Assembly: GCA_963666805.2 (NCBI GenBank)
Contig: CAXXWR010000006.1
Coordinates: 124,001-188,000 of the forward strand
Length of the DNA: 64,000 bases
Source: Fusibacter sp963666805
Lineage (GTDB): Bacteria; Bacillota; Clostridia; Peptostreptococcales; Acidaminobacteraceae
Direction of reading: 5' to 3'
Part shown: positions 1 to 9,111 of the stretch, piece by piece
Layout of the letters: each line of letters opens with the position of its first letter
How positions within the stretch are numbered: position 1 is the stretch's first letter
Position numbers and translations under genes: made by a program
The notes under the pieces: generated by a model
What the model was told of the DNA's origin: nothing
Database searches by the model: none
What the model saw: only the letters and a program-made list of their open reading frames with translations

Positions 1-335
1 TGGGTTACAATTGTTGCAACGGGAACCTGCATTTGGCGATTTAAGAGTTCTTCTCGGATCGCATTTTGTAAGTGATATCCGATATAACCTTGACTCATTG
101 CACCACATTCTGGGAAGGGCATAACCGGCGTCGCTTCAGGTGATTTAGAGGCTATTTCCATCCCTAAATTAATCATGCCTACCTGTGGACCATTCCCATG
201 TGCTAAAATCACTTGATGACCTTCTTGAATCAGGTCGACAATGGGTTTTGCCGTTTGTTTGACGAGTCTAAGTTGTTCCTCGGGCGATTTCCCCAGTGCA
301 TTACCACCAAGTGCCACAACTATTTTTTGTTTCAT
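1..335 (-). CDS. arcC: carbamate kinase, partial (C-terminus beyond window)
   Basis: Last step of the agmatine deiminase pathway: transfers the phosphate of carbamoyl-phosphate to ADP, giving ATP, ammonia and CO2. About 111 N-terminal residues are visible and the frame is open to the window edge. The protein opens MKQKIVVALGGNALG, the glycine-rich nucleotide-binding start of the amino-acid kinase fold, followed by the HGNGPQVG motif typical of carbamate kinases. The ATG lies just after a GAGGACG ribosome site. It follows the antiporter by 31 bases and closes the ptcA-aguA-aguD-arcC order. The identity is secure; whether a second arcC exists elsewhere cannot be seen. Confidence 0.93.
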   Translation of the reverse strand, partial: MKQKIVVALGGNALGKSPEEQLRLVKQTAKPIVDLIQEGHQVILAHGNGPQVGMINLGMEIASKSPEATPVMPFPECGAMSQGYIGYHLQNAIREELLNRQMQVPVATIVT

Positions 336-366
336 TGACGTCCTCCTGTGATTTGAAAATTCGATT

Positions 367-1755
367 TTATAGCTTGATATTCCTTTTTCTAGAGAAATGA
401 ATAATCACTTCTCCAATGATTAAGAATATAAGTGAGCCAATTGTAATCGGCAATGTCGCTTTCAGCGTTTCTGTATCAGACGATAAAGGAATCGCTGTAA
501 AAATAACAGAGATAATGATGAGTAACATCGGTACCCATGCGAGGATTTGTAAGAATACATTGCCGCCAGGTACTCTAAAAGGTCTTTCACGATCAGGATC
601 ATTTTTACGAAGTTTTAAGAAAGCTGGGAAAATAGGAACATATGCAATCAGGAACATCACCAAATTAAGTGAGAAGAAGCTCCAGAATAAGTTTGAATTT
701 GGCAAAAATGAACCGATTAAAACGACAATGGTTGCAACAATACCGTTCATAACAGCTGCACCAATCGGCATATCATTTTTACGACTTCTTTTAGCATAAA
801 CTTGAGGTAGATCATTATTATCTGCAGCATATGCAGCTACACTATTAACACCCAATGACCATGAAATCATGTTCCCAAAAAGAGTAATCATGAAGAACAG
901 TGCCATCAGAGCTATAAATAGCCCCCCTGTTTTACCTGTTAAAAGCATCATTGCATCCAATAACCCTGTATCTGAACTGATTTGATCTACTGGAATAGCC
1001 ACACTGATTCCAAAAGCACAGAAAATGTAGATTGCTGCAATAACAACACCAGCTGTAATAATAGCTTTAGGAATTTCCTTGTTAGGATTCTCCATGTTAT
1101 CTGCAAAAGTACAGATAACTTCAAAACCAAGACAATTAAAAATGATAACAGAAATATAAGATAAGCTATTGGTATCAAGTGAAGGTAATAAAGAGGTCAA
1201 GGTATATTCATTGGCTACACCATGAGTCACAGCACCATAGATACCCAGTCCACCCATGATTAAGGCCAATAGGACTTTAATAATGGCGCCACCGTTGAGA
1301 ATCCAAGTACTATCACCCGCTGGATTAAAGCTGATGAATACAACCAACCAGATAAAAATCAATTGGATGATTAGGGAAGCCATTGTCCCAAATTCAAATC
1401 CAGTGATGATTTGAATCAGGTGGGGACATAATACGGCAAGTGATGCCATCCAGAGAGGAAAGTTAATCCAATAATACCACGCAACTCTCCCTGCTGTTTT
1501 TCCGTTAGGATAAGCGGCTCTTATCCAATCATATAAGCCGCCATCTCCGTTGTAAGTCGTCCCCAATTCTGATGAAATCAAACCATAAGGTAATAAAAAG
1601 GCAACGATCATGAGAATCCACCAGAAAAACTGTGAGTTCCCAATAGAAGCAACAGGTGCTGCCGCTTCTGCTACAAAGACAACACAAATGACGGTTAAAA
1701 TCGCACTAATTAATTTAAATTTTTTCTTTTTTGGTAATTGGCCTACTTCGTTCAA
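367..1755 (-). CDS. aguD: APC-family amino acid antiporter, probable agmatine/putrescine exchanger
   Basis: Membrane transporter of the amino acid-polyamine-organocation family, 462 aa with about 12 hydrophobic segments, the usual length. It lies between agmatine deiminase and carbamate kinase, so it most likely exchanges external agmatine for internal putrescine, as AguD does in Enterococcus. The substrate is inferred from context only. The start is TTG, preceded by AGAAGGA six to seven bases upstream; no in-frame ATG is as well placed. The closest family alternative would be a glutamate/GABA-type antiporter. Confidence 0.85.
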   Translation of the reverse strand: MNEVGQLPKKKKFKLISAILTVICVVFVAEAAAPVASIGNSQFFWWILMIVAFLLPYGLISSELGTTYNGDGGLYDWIRAAYPNGKTAGRVAWYYWINFPLWMASLAVLCPHLIQIITGFEFGTMASLIIQLIFIWLVVFISFNPAGDSTWILNGGAIIKVLLALIMGGLGIYGAVTHGVANEYTLTSLLPSLDTNSLSYISVIIFNCLGFEVICTFADNMENPNKEIPKAIITAGVVIAAIYIFCAFGISVAIPVDQISSDTGLLDAMMLLTGKTGGLFIALMALFFMITLFGNMISWSLGVNSVAAYAADNNDLPQVYAKRSRKNDMPIGAAVMNGIVATIVVLIGSFLPNSNLFWSFFSLNLVMFLIAYVPIFPAFLKLRKNDPDRERPFRVPGGNVFLQILAWVPMLLIIISVIFTAIPLSSDTETLKATLPITIGSLIFLIIGEVIIHFSRKRNIKL

Positions 1756-1844
1756 TTTAATATCCTTCTTTCTCTTTTATTTTTACTTGTAAGTTAATTC
1801 ATACAAGTTTTGAATAGGGATTGAAACAAACGATACAGTTATGA

Positions 1845-2945
1845 CTAACCTAAAGGCTGCTGTTGTGTAATACAGTGAATGTTACCACCACCCAAAATGA
1901 TTTCTCTCGCATAAATACCTTCTACTTGGCGATCAGGGAAAATAGCTTGTAAGGTTTCTATGGCTGCTTTATCATGAACGTCATCTCCAAAAAGAGGAAC
2001 AATAAGTGCCCCATTTGCAATGTAGAAATTAGCATAAGAAGCGGCTTGACGGTCACCTTCAACACGAGGTAATGTCCCATCAACAGTGTCAACGCCTTCA
2101 CTTTCTTCTTTTGTAATCAATACTTCGTTGGGAATATGCAGTTTGTGAATTTCAAGTTTTCTCCCTTTAGCATCAGTTTCACTTACCAAATAGTCATAGG
2201 CTGCTTTTGAATAATTGTATTGAGGATCTGATTCATCGTCAGTCCAAGCAAGAGCAAGTACGCCTGGTGCACAATAATGAACAATATTGTCTACATGTTC
2301 ATTGGTCTCATCAAGGTAAATGCCGTGAGGTAACCATAGAACTTTTTCAACACCCATATAATTTTTTAAGGTCTCTTCAATTTCTGCCCTTGTCATTTGA
2401 GGATTCCTGCTTTCATCAAGCAAACACGCTTCTGTTGCAATGACAGTCCCCTGTCCATCAGTATGAATAGAACCCCCTTCTAAAATAAAGCTTTCTAGGG
2501 AATAGTAATCTATATTTTCTATTTCACAGACTTTCTTAGCGACTTGGTCATCCTTATCCCAAGGGAAGTAAAGACCATCTAACAAACCACCCCAAGCATT
2601 GAAACGCCAATCAACACCACGTACTGTTCCTTGGTCATTGATTACAAATGATGGCCCTACATCACGCATCCAAGAATCATCGTTAGACATTTCTACAACG
2701 CGTACTTTTGAATCCAACGCTTCACGTGCCGCTAAATATTGGCTTTGCGAAACACACATAGTCACGTCTTCATATTTGGCGATTGTTTCAGCAACTTCAA
2801 TAAATGCCTTTTGTGCAGGCTTAGCCCCTAATCTCCAGTTGTCGGTTCTCTCTGGCCAAATCATCCAACAGCCTTTATGGGGTTCAAATTCGCCGGGCAT
2901 TCTAAAACCATCTTGTTTGGGTGTAGACATTAATTTTTTTGACAT
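1845..2945 (-). CDS. aguA: agmatine deiminase
   Basis: Hydrolyses agmatine to N-carbamoylputrescine and ammonia. At 366 aa it has the family length. It shows the guanidine-group-modifying fold signatures: WPERTDNWR near the N-terminus, an SNDDSWMRDVGP block around residue 85, EGGSIHTDG around 155 and the C-terminal GGGNIHCITQQQP with the catalytic cysteine near residue 357. It sits 47 bases after putrescine carbamoyltransferase on the same strand and shares its sigma-54 promoter. This neighbourhood fixes the substrate as agmatine rather than peptidyl-arginine. Confidence 0.96.
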   Translation of the reverse strand: MSKKLMSTPKQDGFRMPGEFEPHKGCWMIWPERTDNWRLGAKPAQKAFIEVAETIAKYEDVTMCVSQSQYLAAREALDSKVRVVEMSNDDSWMRDVGPSFVINDQGTVRGVDWRFNAWGGLLDGLYFPWDKDDQVAKKVCEIENIDYYSLESFILEGGSIHTDGQGTVIATEACLLDESRNPQMTRAEIEETLKNYMGVEKVLWLPHGIYLDETNEHVDNIVHYCAPGVLALAWTDDESDPQYNYSKAAYDYLVSETDAKGRKLEIHKLHIPNEVLITKEESEGVDTVDGTLPRVEGDRQAASYANFYIANGALIVPLFGDDVHDKAAIETLQAIFPDRQVEGIYAREIILGGGNIHCITQQQPLG

Positions 2946-2992
2946 AGATAATCATCCTTTCTTACAATCTTTGAGTATCCCTTTTTATCAGA

Positions 2993-4039
2993 CTAAAGTT
3001 TTTTAAGAAATCCTCTGATCTTGTCATTGTGTTTTTGAATTGTTTCTTCCGAAGGTTCAATGCTGTAATGATGTGTAAAGTAAACGAGTATTGCCATTTG
3101 AGCGGTTAATCTATTCTCTGCTTCATCAAAAGCCACACTATAAGGTCCCTCAAGTGCTTCACGTGTTACTTCTTCCTTGTCATTCGCTGGAAGGCAGTGT
3201 AATAAAAGTGCACCTGGTTTTGCTTTCTTCATTAACGCATCTGTAATCACATAATCTGGCATAAACGCTGCTAATCGCTCTTCTTTTTCATCTGTTTGAG
3301 TAACCCAGTAGAAACTATCACCATAGATGACATCACATTCTCCCACTTTTTCTAAATCATCAGTGATTTCATAAGAACCACCTGACGCTTCACAAAGTTC
3401 ATCTGCTAAATCAAGCCATTCTTGTTGCATTTGATATTTAACAGGTCCAATTTGTTTGAATTTCATGCCATATTTACAGCATGTCAAAAGTAAAGAACGA
3501 CAAACATCTGTTGCATCACCCATAAAAGCTAAGGTTAAATCACTTAAGGTTTTACCTTCTGGCATGTGCTCTTTAATCGTAAAGAGATCGGCTAACATTT
3601 GCGTAGGATGAAAACGAGTATCTAAGCCATTAATAACAGGGACTGTAGACATTCTACAAAGTGCATCAATGGTTTCAGGATCATTGGTACGCGCCATAAT
3701 AATGTCACACATTCTCGATAAAACCCGTGCGGTGTCATCAATTGACTCTTTGCCACCGAGATGGATGTCTCTTGGTGATAAAAATAAACCGTGCCCTCCT
3801 AAAAGGGTTGCTGCTGTTTCAAATGATACGCGTGTTCTTGTAGAGCCTGCTTCAAAAATCATGGCAACTGATTTGTCTTTAAAGAGCGGGGGAATCGCAT
3901 TGTCACGACGCGCTTCTTTAAGCATTGCCATAAGGTCCATCATGTCATCCATTTCTTTGGTGGTAAAATCTTTCATTCCCACCATGTGACGCATATTTTT
4001 CTTGTGTAAATTCGTTGCACTAGAACTTGGTAATTTCAT
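2993..4039 (-). CDS. ptcA: putrescine carbamoyltransferase
   Basis: Phosphorolyses N-carbamoylputrescine to putrescine and carbamoyl-phosphate, 348 aa. The carbamoyl-phosphate loop STRTR (about residue 68), the FHPTQ block and the HCLP motif of the transcarbamylase family are present. The C-terminal extension and the agmatine gene context separate it from ornithine carbamoyltransferase, although an annotation pipeline could call it argF. It is the first gene of the operon. The ATG follows AGGAGGAGACAAG. Transcription from the sigma-54 site at 4090-4105 would leave a leader of about 39 bases. Confidence 0.92.
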   Translation of the reverse strand: MKLPSSSATNLHKKNMRHMVGMKDFTTKEMDDMMDLMAMLKEARRDNAIPPLFKDKSVAMIFEAGSTRTRVSFETAATLLGGHGLFLSPRDIHLGGKESIDDTARVLSRMCDIIMARTNDPETIDALCRMSTVPVINGLDTRFHPTQMLADLFTIKEHMPEGKTLSDLTLAFMGDATDVCRSLLLTCCKYGMKFKQIGPVKYQMQQEWLDLADELCEASGGSYEITDDLEKVGECDVIYGDSFYWVTQTDEKEERLAAFMPDYVITDALMKKAKPGALLLHCLPANDKEEVTREALEGPYSVAFDEAENRLTAQMAILVYFTHHYSIEPSEETIQKHNDKIRGFLKKL

Positions 4040-4089
4040 TCTTGTCTCCTCCTAAAATTAAATTTATTATTTCTGTACCTTACTAAAGA

Positions 4090-4105
4090 GCAAATAGTGT
4101 GCCAA
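4090..4105 (-). promoter_or_regulatory. sigma-54 (-24/-12) promoter of the agmatine operon
   Basis: The minus strand reads TTGGCACACTATTTGC, a full match to the -24/-12 consensus with exactly ten bases between GG and GC. It lies about 50 bases before the ptcA ATG. Nearly identical elements precede buk and the symporter in this window. Confidence 0.9.
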
Positions 4106-4182
4106 TAAAATAACAATCTCAAGAATCGAGTTTTTTCAACGATTTCACCATTTCAAATTAAAAATATACAAAAAAAATATCC

Positions 4183-4210
4183 CAAAATGACATTTCAAGA
4201 TGTCATTTTG
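4183..4210. promoter_or_regulatory. perfect 11-bp-arm palindrome, candidate activator site
   Basis: Arms CAAAATGACAT and ATGTCATTTTG are separated by six bases (TTCAAG). It lies about 80 to 105 bases upstream of the -24 element of ptcA, where enhancer sites for sigma-54 activators normally sit. No T-tract follows on either strand, so it is unlikely to be a terminator. Which activator binds is unknown. Confidence 0.6.
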
Positions 4211-4225
4211 AAACACGCTTTTTAG

Positions 4226-4260
4226 ACATAAAAAGACCCCTAAACAGGAGGTTTAGAGGT
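4226..4260 (-). terminator. rho-independent terminator of the DfsB-like gene
   Basis: Ten-base-pair stem (ACCTCTAAAC / GTTTAGGGGT with one wobble), five-base loop and a CTTTTTAT tail on the minus strand, 35 bases after the stop of the DinB-superfamily gene. Confidence 0.85.
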
Positions 4261-4294
4261 TATTAATGGACCCTTTTATACGTTTATTTTAATT

Positions 4295-4834
4295 TTATTG
4301 CTTGCAGTTTTTCACATGTGCTTTCAATTTTTTTATGGCCCATGCGTAATGACTTGATGTTGCACTTACAAAGTAAGACCCTAGCGTACTGCCGCCAACC
4401 CACCTATAGGCATTTTTAGAGAACAGTTCTTCGTCGGTAAATTGTTCAGCGAGGCTAAGGACTTCTCGATGCGATTGTTCTAGTAACGCTTTGGCCTCTT
4501 CTAGTGATGTGTCTTGATGTTTTTCCCAAAATTCAACGTTCATATCACCATAGGTTCTCCAATTATAAGGTGCTGGTAAGAAGGATTGAGTTTCACCTTT
4601 TTCATTTGCCTGAATCCAATTCAATAAAAGTTGATGCCATTCATAAAGATGAATGAGGACATCTCGAAGATTCTTATCCCGTTTCCAGTGAGCCTCTTTC
4701 TTTTTCACATCTTGTGAAAAATCAAAAGGTGTTGAAAGTTCCCTTTCTGACAGCTTTGCAATCAATTGATTCAATTTGTCATAATTATCCATTGCCGCTG
4801 TCATTAAATCCTTTTTAGAGGTCGGTCTTCCCAT
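4295..4834 (-). CDS. ClbS/DfsB-family four-helix protein (DinB superfamily)
   Basis: About 179 aa. The opening MGRPTSKKDLMTAAMDNYDKL and the later motifs LIHLYEWHQLLLNW and WVGGSTLGSYFVSATSSHY are those of the ClbS/DfsB family. Members include the colibactin self-resistance protein ClbS and S-bacillithiol-linked proteins of the DinB fold; the role here is unknown. An ATG six codons earlier exists, but AAGGAGA lies 5 to 8 bases before the ATG at 4834, which I prefer. It lies downstream of the WYL regulator, with a TGACAC palindrome in between that is shared with that regulator's own promoter. Confidence 0.8.
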   Translation of the reverse strand: MGRPTSKKDLMTAAMDNYDKLNQLIAKLSERELSTPFDFSQDVKKKEAHWKRDKNLRDVLIHLYEWHQLLLNWIQANEKGETQSFLPAPYNWRTYGDMNVEFWEKHQDTSLEEAKALLEQSHREVLSLAEQFTDEELFSKNAYRWVGGSTLGSYFVSATSSHYAWAIKKLKAHVKNCKQ

Positions 4835-4907
4835 ACATGTCTCCTTTCTCATCTATACTTATATTTATACTCCTACTTGTTCTTTTATTATGATAGCATT
4901 TAAATCT

Positions 4908-4922
4908 TGACACCCTGTGTCA
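4908..4922. promoter_or_regulatory. TGACAC-N3-GTGTCA palindrome before the DfsB-like gene
   Basis: Perfect inverted repeat TGACACCCTGTGTCA overlapping the stop codon of the WYL regulator and upstream of the ClbS/DfsB-like gene. The same core (TGACAC CTT ATGTCA) lies upstream of the regulator at 5854-5868, so this is a likely operator for the WYL protein. Confidence 0.65.
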
Positions 4923-5816
4923 TGATTTGTTTTTTTCAAAAATTTTAAGTGCTTGTTCGGCTACTATTTTTTGGAGTGAAGTGGGTTCAATAATCTCAAC
5001 TTCAGTTCCAAAAGAGAGAAGAAAGCCAACTAGCCATGTATCTTCAGGCATTTGTGTCGAAACAAATAGATCACCATTTTCCATTAAGCTCACATCATCT
5101 TGATTAAATTCGTCATATACACGATAGGCCATCGTCTTCGGAAATTGAAGCTTAATCGTCCGATAAGACTGCTCAGCATTCTCTGCTAATACTTCTTCCG
5201 GCAAATTTGAAAAAGTTTCCCCAGAGAGACTTATATTCAAAATACGGGTTAACTTAAAAAGGCGATAAGCTTTTTTATTCTGGCAATAAGCCTTCAAATA
5301 CCAAGCTTTTGACTTGTATATTAATTTTACAGGCGCAATTTTTCTTTCCCCACAGGTGCCATTCATCCCGACGTAGGTAATCATTAAATAGTGTTGGTGG
5401 ATTACTGCTGATTTTAAAGCTTCAAATTGAGTATTATCAATTTGCCCCTCATGCCATCTTGAAAAGTCTACTTCAACCCAGTCTGATGACTTAAGATTAA
5501 AAAGGCTAGAGAGTTTAGATAATACCCCTGTGTTATCAAGACGCTTTGTCGCCGTCAAACTCTGTAGTGCCATTAGAAGTTCCTCTTTTTCAGAGTCTGA
5601 AAAAACAGTCCTGTCAAGAACATAATCTTGCTTGAGAAAAATCCCCCCATTTCGCCCCGCCTCAGCATAGATAGGTATCCCTGCACTACTTAACTTATCA
5701 ATATCCCTGTAAATCGTCCTCACCGACACTTCAAACTTCTCAGCAAGCTCCGGTGCACTCGCATGCCCCCTATGTAAAAGATAATAAACCATGTTAAATA
5801 ATCTGCCTTCCTGCAC
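4920..5816 (-). CDS. HTH-WYL transcriptional regulator (YafY/DeoR type)
   Basis: About 298 aa. N-terminal winged helix (ASAPELAEKFEVSVRTIYRDIDKLSSAGIPI), central WYL domain around residues 130-200 and a C-terminal WCX-type extension. WYL regulators sense small ligands or nucleic acids; the signal here is unknown. A TTG at 5849 gives a longer frame, but a GTG at 5816 is preceded by AGAGGAGG at five bases, and the longer version would run into the palindrome at 5848-5874. I therefore choose GTG. It probably represses itself and the ClbS/DfsB-like gene. Confidence 0.85.
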   Translation of the reverse strand: MQEGRLFNMVYYLLHRGHASAPELAEKFEVSVRTIYRDIDKLSSAGIPIYAEAGRNGGIFLKQDYVLDRTVFSDSEKEELLMALQSLTATKRLDNTGVLSKLSSLFNLKSSDWVEVDFSRWHEGQIDNTQFEALKSAVIHQHYLMITYVGMNGTCGERKIAPVKLIYKSKAWYLKAYCQNKKAYRLFKLTRILNISLSGETFSNLPEEVLAENAEQSYRTIKLQFPKTMAYRVYDEFNQDDVSLMENGDLFVSTQMPEDTWLVGFLLSFGTEVEIIEPTSLQKIVAEQALKIFEKNKS

Positions 5817-5847
5817 CTCAACCTCCTCTTTAAATACTTTATCACAC

Positions 5848-5874
5848 AAAACATGACACCTTATGTCATGTTTT
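5848..5874. promoter_or_regulatory. 11-bp-arm palindrome upstream of the WYL regulator
   Basis: Arms AAAACATGACA and TGTCATGTTTT with a five-base spacer, about 32 bases upstream of the GTG start. It contains the TGACAC-N3-TGTCA core also found at 4908-4922, fitting autoregulation. Confidence 0.7.
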
Positions 5875-6071
5875 ATATGATTATATCATTTTTCTCCACA
5901 CGAATAACCCCACACATTGAGTGCCACGCAGAATTTTTATATTCTTCAACAAATTTGATGACACACGCCTGGCAACCTGCAACATTTGATGACGAGGTAA
6001 GAAAAATCGAATAAGCTTTAAAAAAGTTTAAATACACGGTCTGAACGTAGCGTCTTTTATCCCAGCAAAAT

Positions 6072-6105
6072 AATAAAACCCCCTGAGCACGAAGCCCAGA
6101 AGGTT
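6072..6105 (-). terminator. rho-independent terminator after the sigma-54 activator
   Basis: Twelve-base stem with G-U pairs (AACCTTCTGGGC / GCTCAGGGGGTT) around TTCGT, then TTATTATTTT on the minus strand. The loop and left arm resemble the hairpin at 14127-14163. The rest of 5875-6116 shows nothing else I can support. Confidence 0.75.
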
Positions 6106-6116
6106 TAACCTTTTAA

Positions 6117-7559
6117 TCACCGCTCACTCAAAGGAACCGCATTCACACCCTTCCTTTGCAAATGAAACTTTTGAATTTTTCGTACAATCGTCGAAGAACT
6201 GACATCCAATTTTTCAGCAATCTCATTAATGGTCAAATTAGATTTAATCATTTGACTAAGAATATCTTTTTCATAAGCTTCAATGCGCATTTTAAGGGTT
6301 GCGTCCTCCGTCAAACTCACTTGGACTTGTTGAGAACAATAGGATAGAATTTCTGATGGCAAATAACGTGATGAAAGCTTATTCTCAGGAGAAAAAACAT
6401 AGAGACGTTCTATGATATTGTGAAGTTCCCTAATGTTGCCAGGCCATGGATATTGCATAAAATACCGTTCCAAATCCCACGAAAAGTATTTTTGAGTTTG
6501 ATTTTTAACATTAATTTTATTGAGGATATGCAATGCAATCGGAATAATATCTTCTTTTCTCTCCCTTAAAGGAGGGATGTGTACTGGAATGACATTTAAA
6601 CGGTAGTAAAGGTCATTCCGAAACTCTTTTCGTTCCACCAAGTGCATAAGATCTTTATTGGTTGCCGCAATGACCCGTGCCCGCATTTGCTTCTCCTTCA
6701 CCCCACCAATCCGAAAAAATTTCCGATCCTGTAAGACAGTTAAGAGTTTTACTTGTAAGAGCAAAGGCATTTCACCAATTTCATCTAAAAAGACAATCCC
6801 GTCCTCTGCAAGTTCAAAAATACCTGGTTTTCCATGTTTGCTAGCACCTGTAAAAGAACCGGGCTCATAACCAAAGAGCTCCGATTCCAAAAGTGATTCA
6901 GGAATGGCACCACAAGAAATTTTGACAAAAGGCTTATCCTGTCTGCCAATATAATGAACCAAATTGGCAAAGACATCCTTTCCCACGCCAGATTCACCTG
7001 TGATGAGAATGGTTGAATCAACACTCGAAATTCGCTCTGACAGCTCTAATAACCACTGAATGGTTTTCTCACTTCCTGCCAATTGAAAATTACTTTCTTT
7101 GGTTGTCAATGCACTGATTTTTTTAAGTAATTCCTTGGTAATTTGTTTTTGATTTTCAAGTGCTTCTTTGTACTCATGATGAATCGTGTGAATTTCGCTT
7201 TTTAAATTGTTGAGATCTGTGATATCTCTAATATTTCCAAAGACACCTCTAAAAATGCCCGCTTCATCAAAGATAGGAATCCCTGTAACCAAAATCTCAT
7301 TTTGATGTTCACTCCCATAGTTCATGACCTCGGAGCAGGGTGACTTATTTTCAAATATTTTATGAAAGAGTGCCGCCACAGGATAATCTTTTGCCAATAA
7401 GTCATACAGCGTATGTGATAATATAAATTCTTCTGAAAGCCCTGTTATGTCACTATAAGACTTATTAACATACCTTATGATTCCATTTTCATCAGTATAA
7501 GTTATCCCATCATACGAATGATCTAACATCATCTTCATAATTTCCGTTGATAAATTCAT
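6117..7559 (-). CDS. PAS-domain sigma-54-dependent transcriptional activator
   Basis: Bacterial enhancer-binding protein, 480 aa: PAS sensor domain (1-115), short linker helix (115-155), AAA+ domain with Walker A GESGVGKD (188-195) and the sigma-54 contact loop as GSFTGA (234-239, usual GAFTGA), Walker B FLDEIGEM, and a Fis-type HTH at about 440-470. The PAS domain suggests a small-molecule ligand. It lies 33 bases after the anion permease and is probably co-transcribed with it. With three perfect -24/-12 promoters within 7.5 kb, the ptb-buk and symporter-BKACE promoters are the likeliest targets. Confidence 0.93.
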   Translation of the reverse strand: MNLSTEIMKMMLDHSYDGITYTDENGIIRYVNKSYSDITGLSEEFILSHTLYDLLAKDYPVAALFHKIFENKSPCSEVMNYGSEHQNEILVTGIPIFDEAGIFRGVFGNIRDITDLNNLKSEIHTIHHEYKEALENQKQITKELLKKISALTTKESNFQLAGSEKTIQWLLELSERISSVDSTILITGESGVGKDVFANLVHYIGRQDKPFVKISCGAIPESLLESELFGYEPGSFTGASKHGKPGIFELAEDGIVFLDEIGEMPLLLQVKLLTVLQDRKFFRIGGVKEKQMRARVIAATNKDLMHLVERKEFRNDLYYRLNVIPVHIPPLRERKEDIIPIALHILNKINVKNQTQKYFSWDLERYFMQYPWPGNIRELHNIIERLYVFSPENKLSSRYLPSEILSYCSQQVQVSLTEDATLKMRIEAYEKDILSQMIKSNLTINEIAEKLDVSSSTIVRKIQKFHLQRKGVNAVPLSER

Positions 7560-7592
7560 AAGTTCCCCCCCTTTTGTAAAAACCCCTCATTT

Positions 7593-8942
7593 CTACATTA
7601 GCCATTGCCACCAAGGCAAAAAGACAAATAACGCGAAAATTAACATGATCGGTAATAAAATAATACCATATTTTATTACTGGTGGATTGTCATAATAACC
7701 ATTTCCATTGCCTAATAGCAAAATAACATTGTGAAAAGGCAAGATAAAATGACCACAAATCGCCACAAAAATTATGAACATAATGGTGACTGGATCTGCA
7801 ATGCCTTGAGAAATCGTCATCAATCCAGGGATAACAACGGACATCGTCGTAACATTGCTCCCAAGAATCATATGCAAAAATACAGTAACTAAAAGAACAA
7901 TTAAGGCATAATAGATTGAAAAGTTTTTAGGGAAAATTGGAATAAATTTCGAAAAGATGACTGAAGCAAGTCCACTATAGGTCATAACGGGACCTATTGA
8001 AAATGCCGCTGTTAAAAAAATAAGCAAGTGAATATTAACAGATTTAAGGTCCTTGCTTTTCAGCATGCTCAATAAGAACATAATCACCGTACTAATAATC
8101 ACCGTATAGTTTCCACTAAAGCCATGGATATCTTCCGTTGCCCAAATGACGAGCATGACCACAATAATTATCAGCTCACGTTTTTGAACCGTTGTAAGCT
8201 TCATTTTAGCTTGATGAACCACTGTATTTGCAGCTGTGGTGTATTCCTGAAGGGCATTTTTAAAAACCAAAGCAAAGGTTAATAAGCCCACCGTTGCAAA
8301 AATAAACGTTGGCAAAGTCATATATTTTAGCCACGTTACTTCTGTAATGTCGAGTCCGCTCATACCAATCAGGGCATTGTTAAGAATGATATCCCCTCTT
8401 ATTAGAGACATGTTGATAAACATCGAAAATAAAAACACGGCAAACATTAAAATAGATTGGGTCTGCTTTGAAAGAGAAAATTTCTTATAATATTGATAAA
8501 AAATATGCGACAAGATAATCACCCTCGAAAAGGGTTGGGGAATGACAAAAATCATGACAAAGGCAAGGCCCATAATCACACCTAATAATCTAATCCCAGA
8601 CTTAGCATATTTAATAATTAGAGGCTCGATAATCACCTCTGCCAGACCTGTATTAGCAATCCCTTGGGAAAATAAAAATGAAAAAACAATGAGTAGAAAA
8701 TTCTCTGACAGGGGAAATTGCAATAACTTTAAAACAGGGGGATGACCAAATAAATAAAAAAGGATTAAAGCAATCACCGACGTGATTGACTTATGAATAG
8801 CATTATTGACCCAAAATGTAATGGTCATGACCAAAGTCGCAAGGACAATCGTTTGTTCAAAGGTCAGCATTGCAGGCCTTAGGAGAATAATTATCACCGG
8901 CAGAATAAGTCCAAATAACACTTTTTTAACATCAATTTTCAT
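7593..8942 (-). CDS. SLC13/DASS-type anion:sodium symporter
   Basis: Integral membrane protein, 449 aa, about 12 hydrophobic segments. The two half-repeats with re-entrant SNVTTMSVVIPG-like and NNA/NTG-like patterns point to the divalent-anion:sodium symporter (or ion transporter) superfamily. The substrate is probably a carboxylate but cannot be read from sequence. It lies between a terminator (8996-9034) and the sigma-54 activator, so it is read from its own promoter or by readthrough from ptb. I found no -24/-12 element directly before it. Confidence 0.75.
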   Translation of the reverse strand: MKIDVKKVLFGLILPVIIILLRPAMLTFEQTIVLATLVMTITFWVNNAIHKSITSVIALILFYLFGHPPVLKLLQFPLSENFLLIVFSFLFSQGIANTGLAEVIIEPLIIKYAKSGIRLLGVIMGLAFVMIFVIPQPFSRVIILSHIFYQYYKKFSLSKQTQSILMFAVFLFSMFINMSLIRGDIILNNALIGMSGLDITEVTWLKYMTLPTFIFATVGLLTFALVFKNALQEYTTAANTVVHQAKMKLTTVQKRELIIIVVMLVIWATEDIHGFSGNYTVIISTVIMFLLSMLKSKDLKSVNIHLLIFLTAAFSIGPVMTYSGLASVIFSKFIPIFPKNFSIYYALIVLLVTVFLHMILGSNVTTMSVVIPGLMTISQGIADPVTIMFIIFVAICGHFILPFHNVILLLGNGNGYYDNPPVIKYGIILLPIMLIFALFVFLPWWQWLM

Positions 8943-8995
8943 GCAGTAAATCTCCTTAATATATTAGAATAAAAGCTTAAAAGAATCGCTAAAGA

Positions 8996-9034
8996 TAAAA
9001 AAGATGCCCTTTCTAATAGCACTCAGGACATCTT
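8996..9034 (-). terminator. rho-independent terminator after ptb
   Basis: AAGATGTCC / GGGCATCTT stem (one wobble) with a large internal loop and a T6 tail on the minus strand, between the phosphotransbutyrylase and the anion permease. Confidence 0.75.
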
Positions 9035-9111
9035 ATTTAGTTGTTCTCATATCAATATCATTCATCAAAATAGTTTATCAATATGACCGATCACTTTCAT
9101 CACAAAATGGC

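Noticed and set aside
416..799. 127-codon plus-strand frame inside the antiporter gene
   Set aside because: Shadow frame of a clear APC transporter; no ribosome site.
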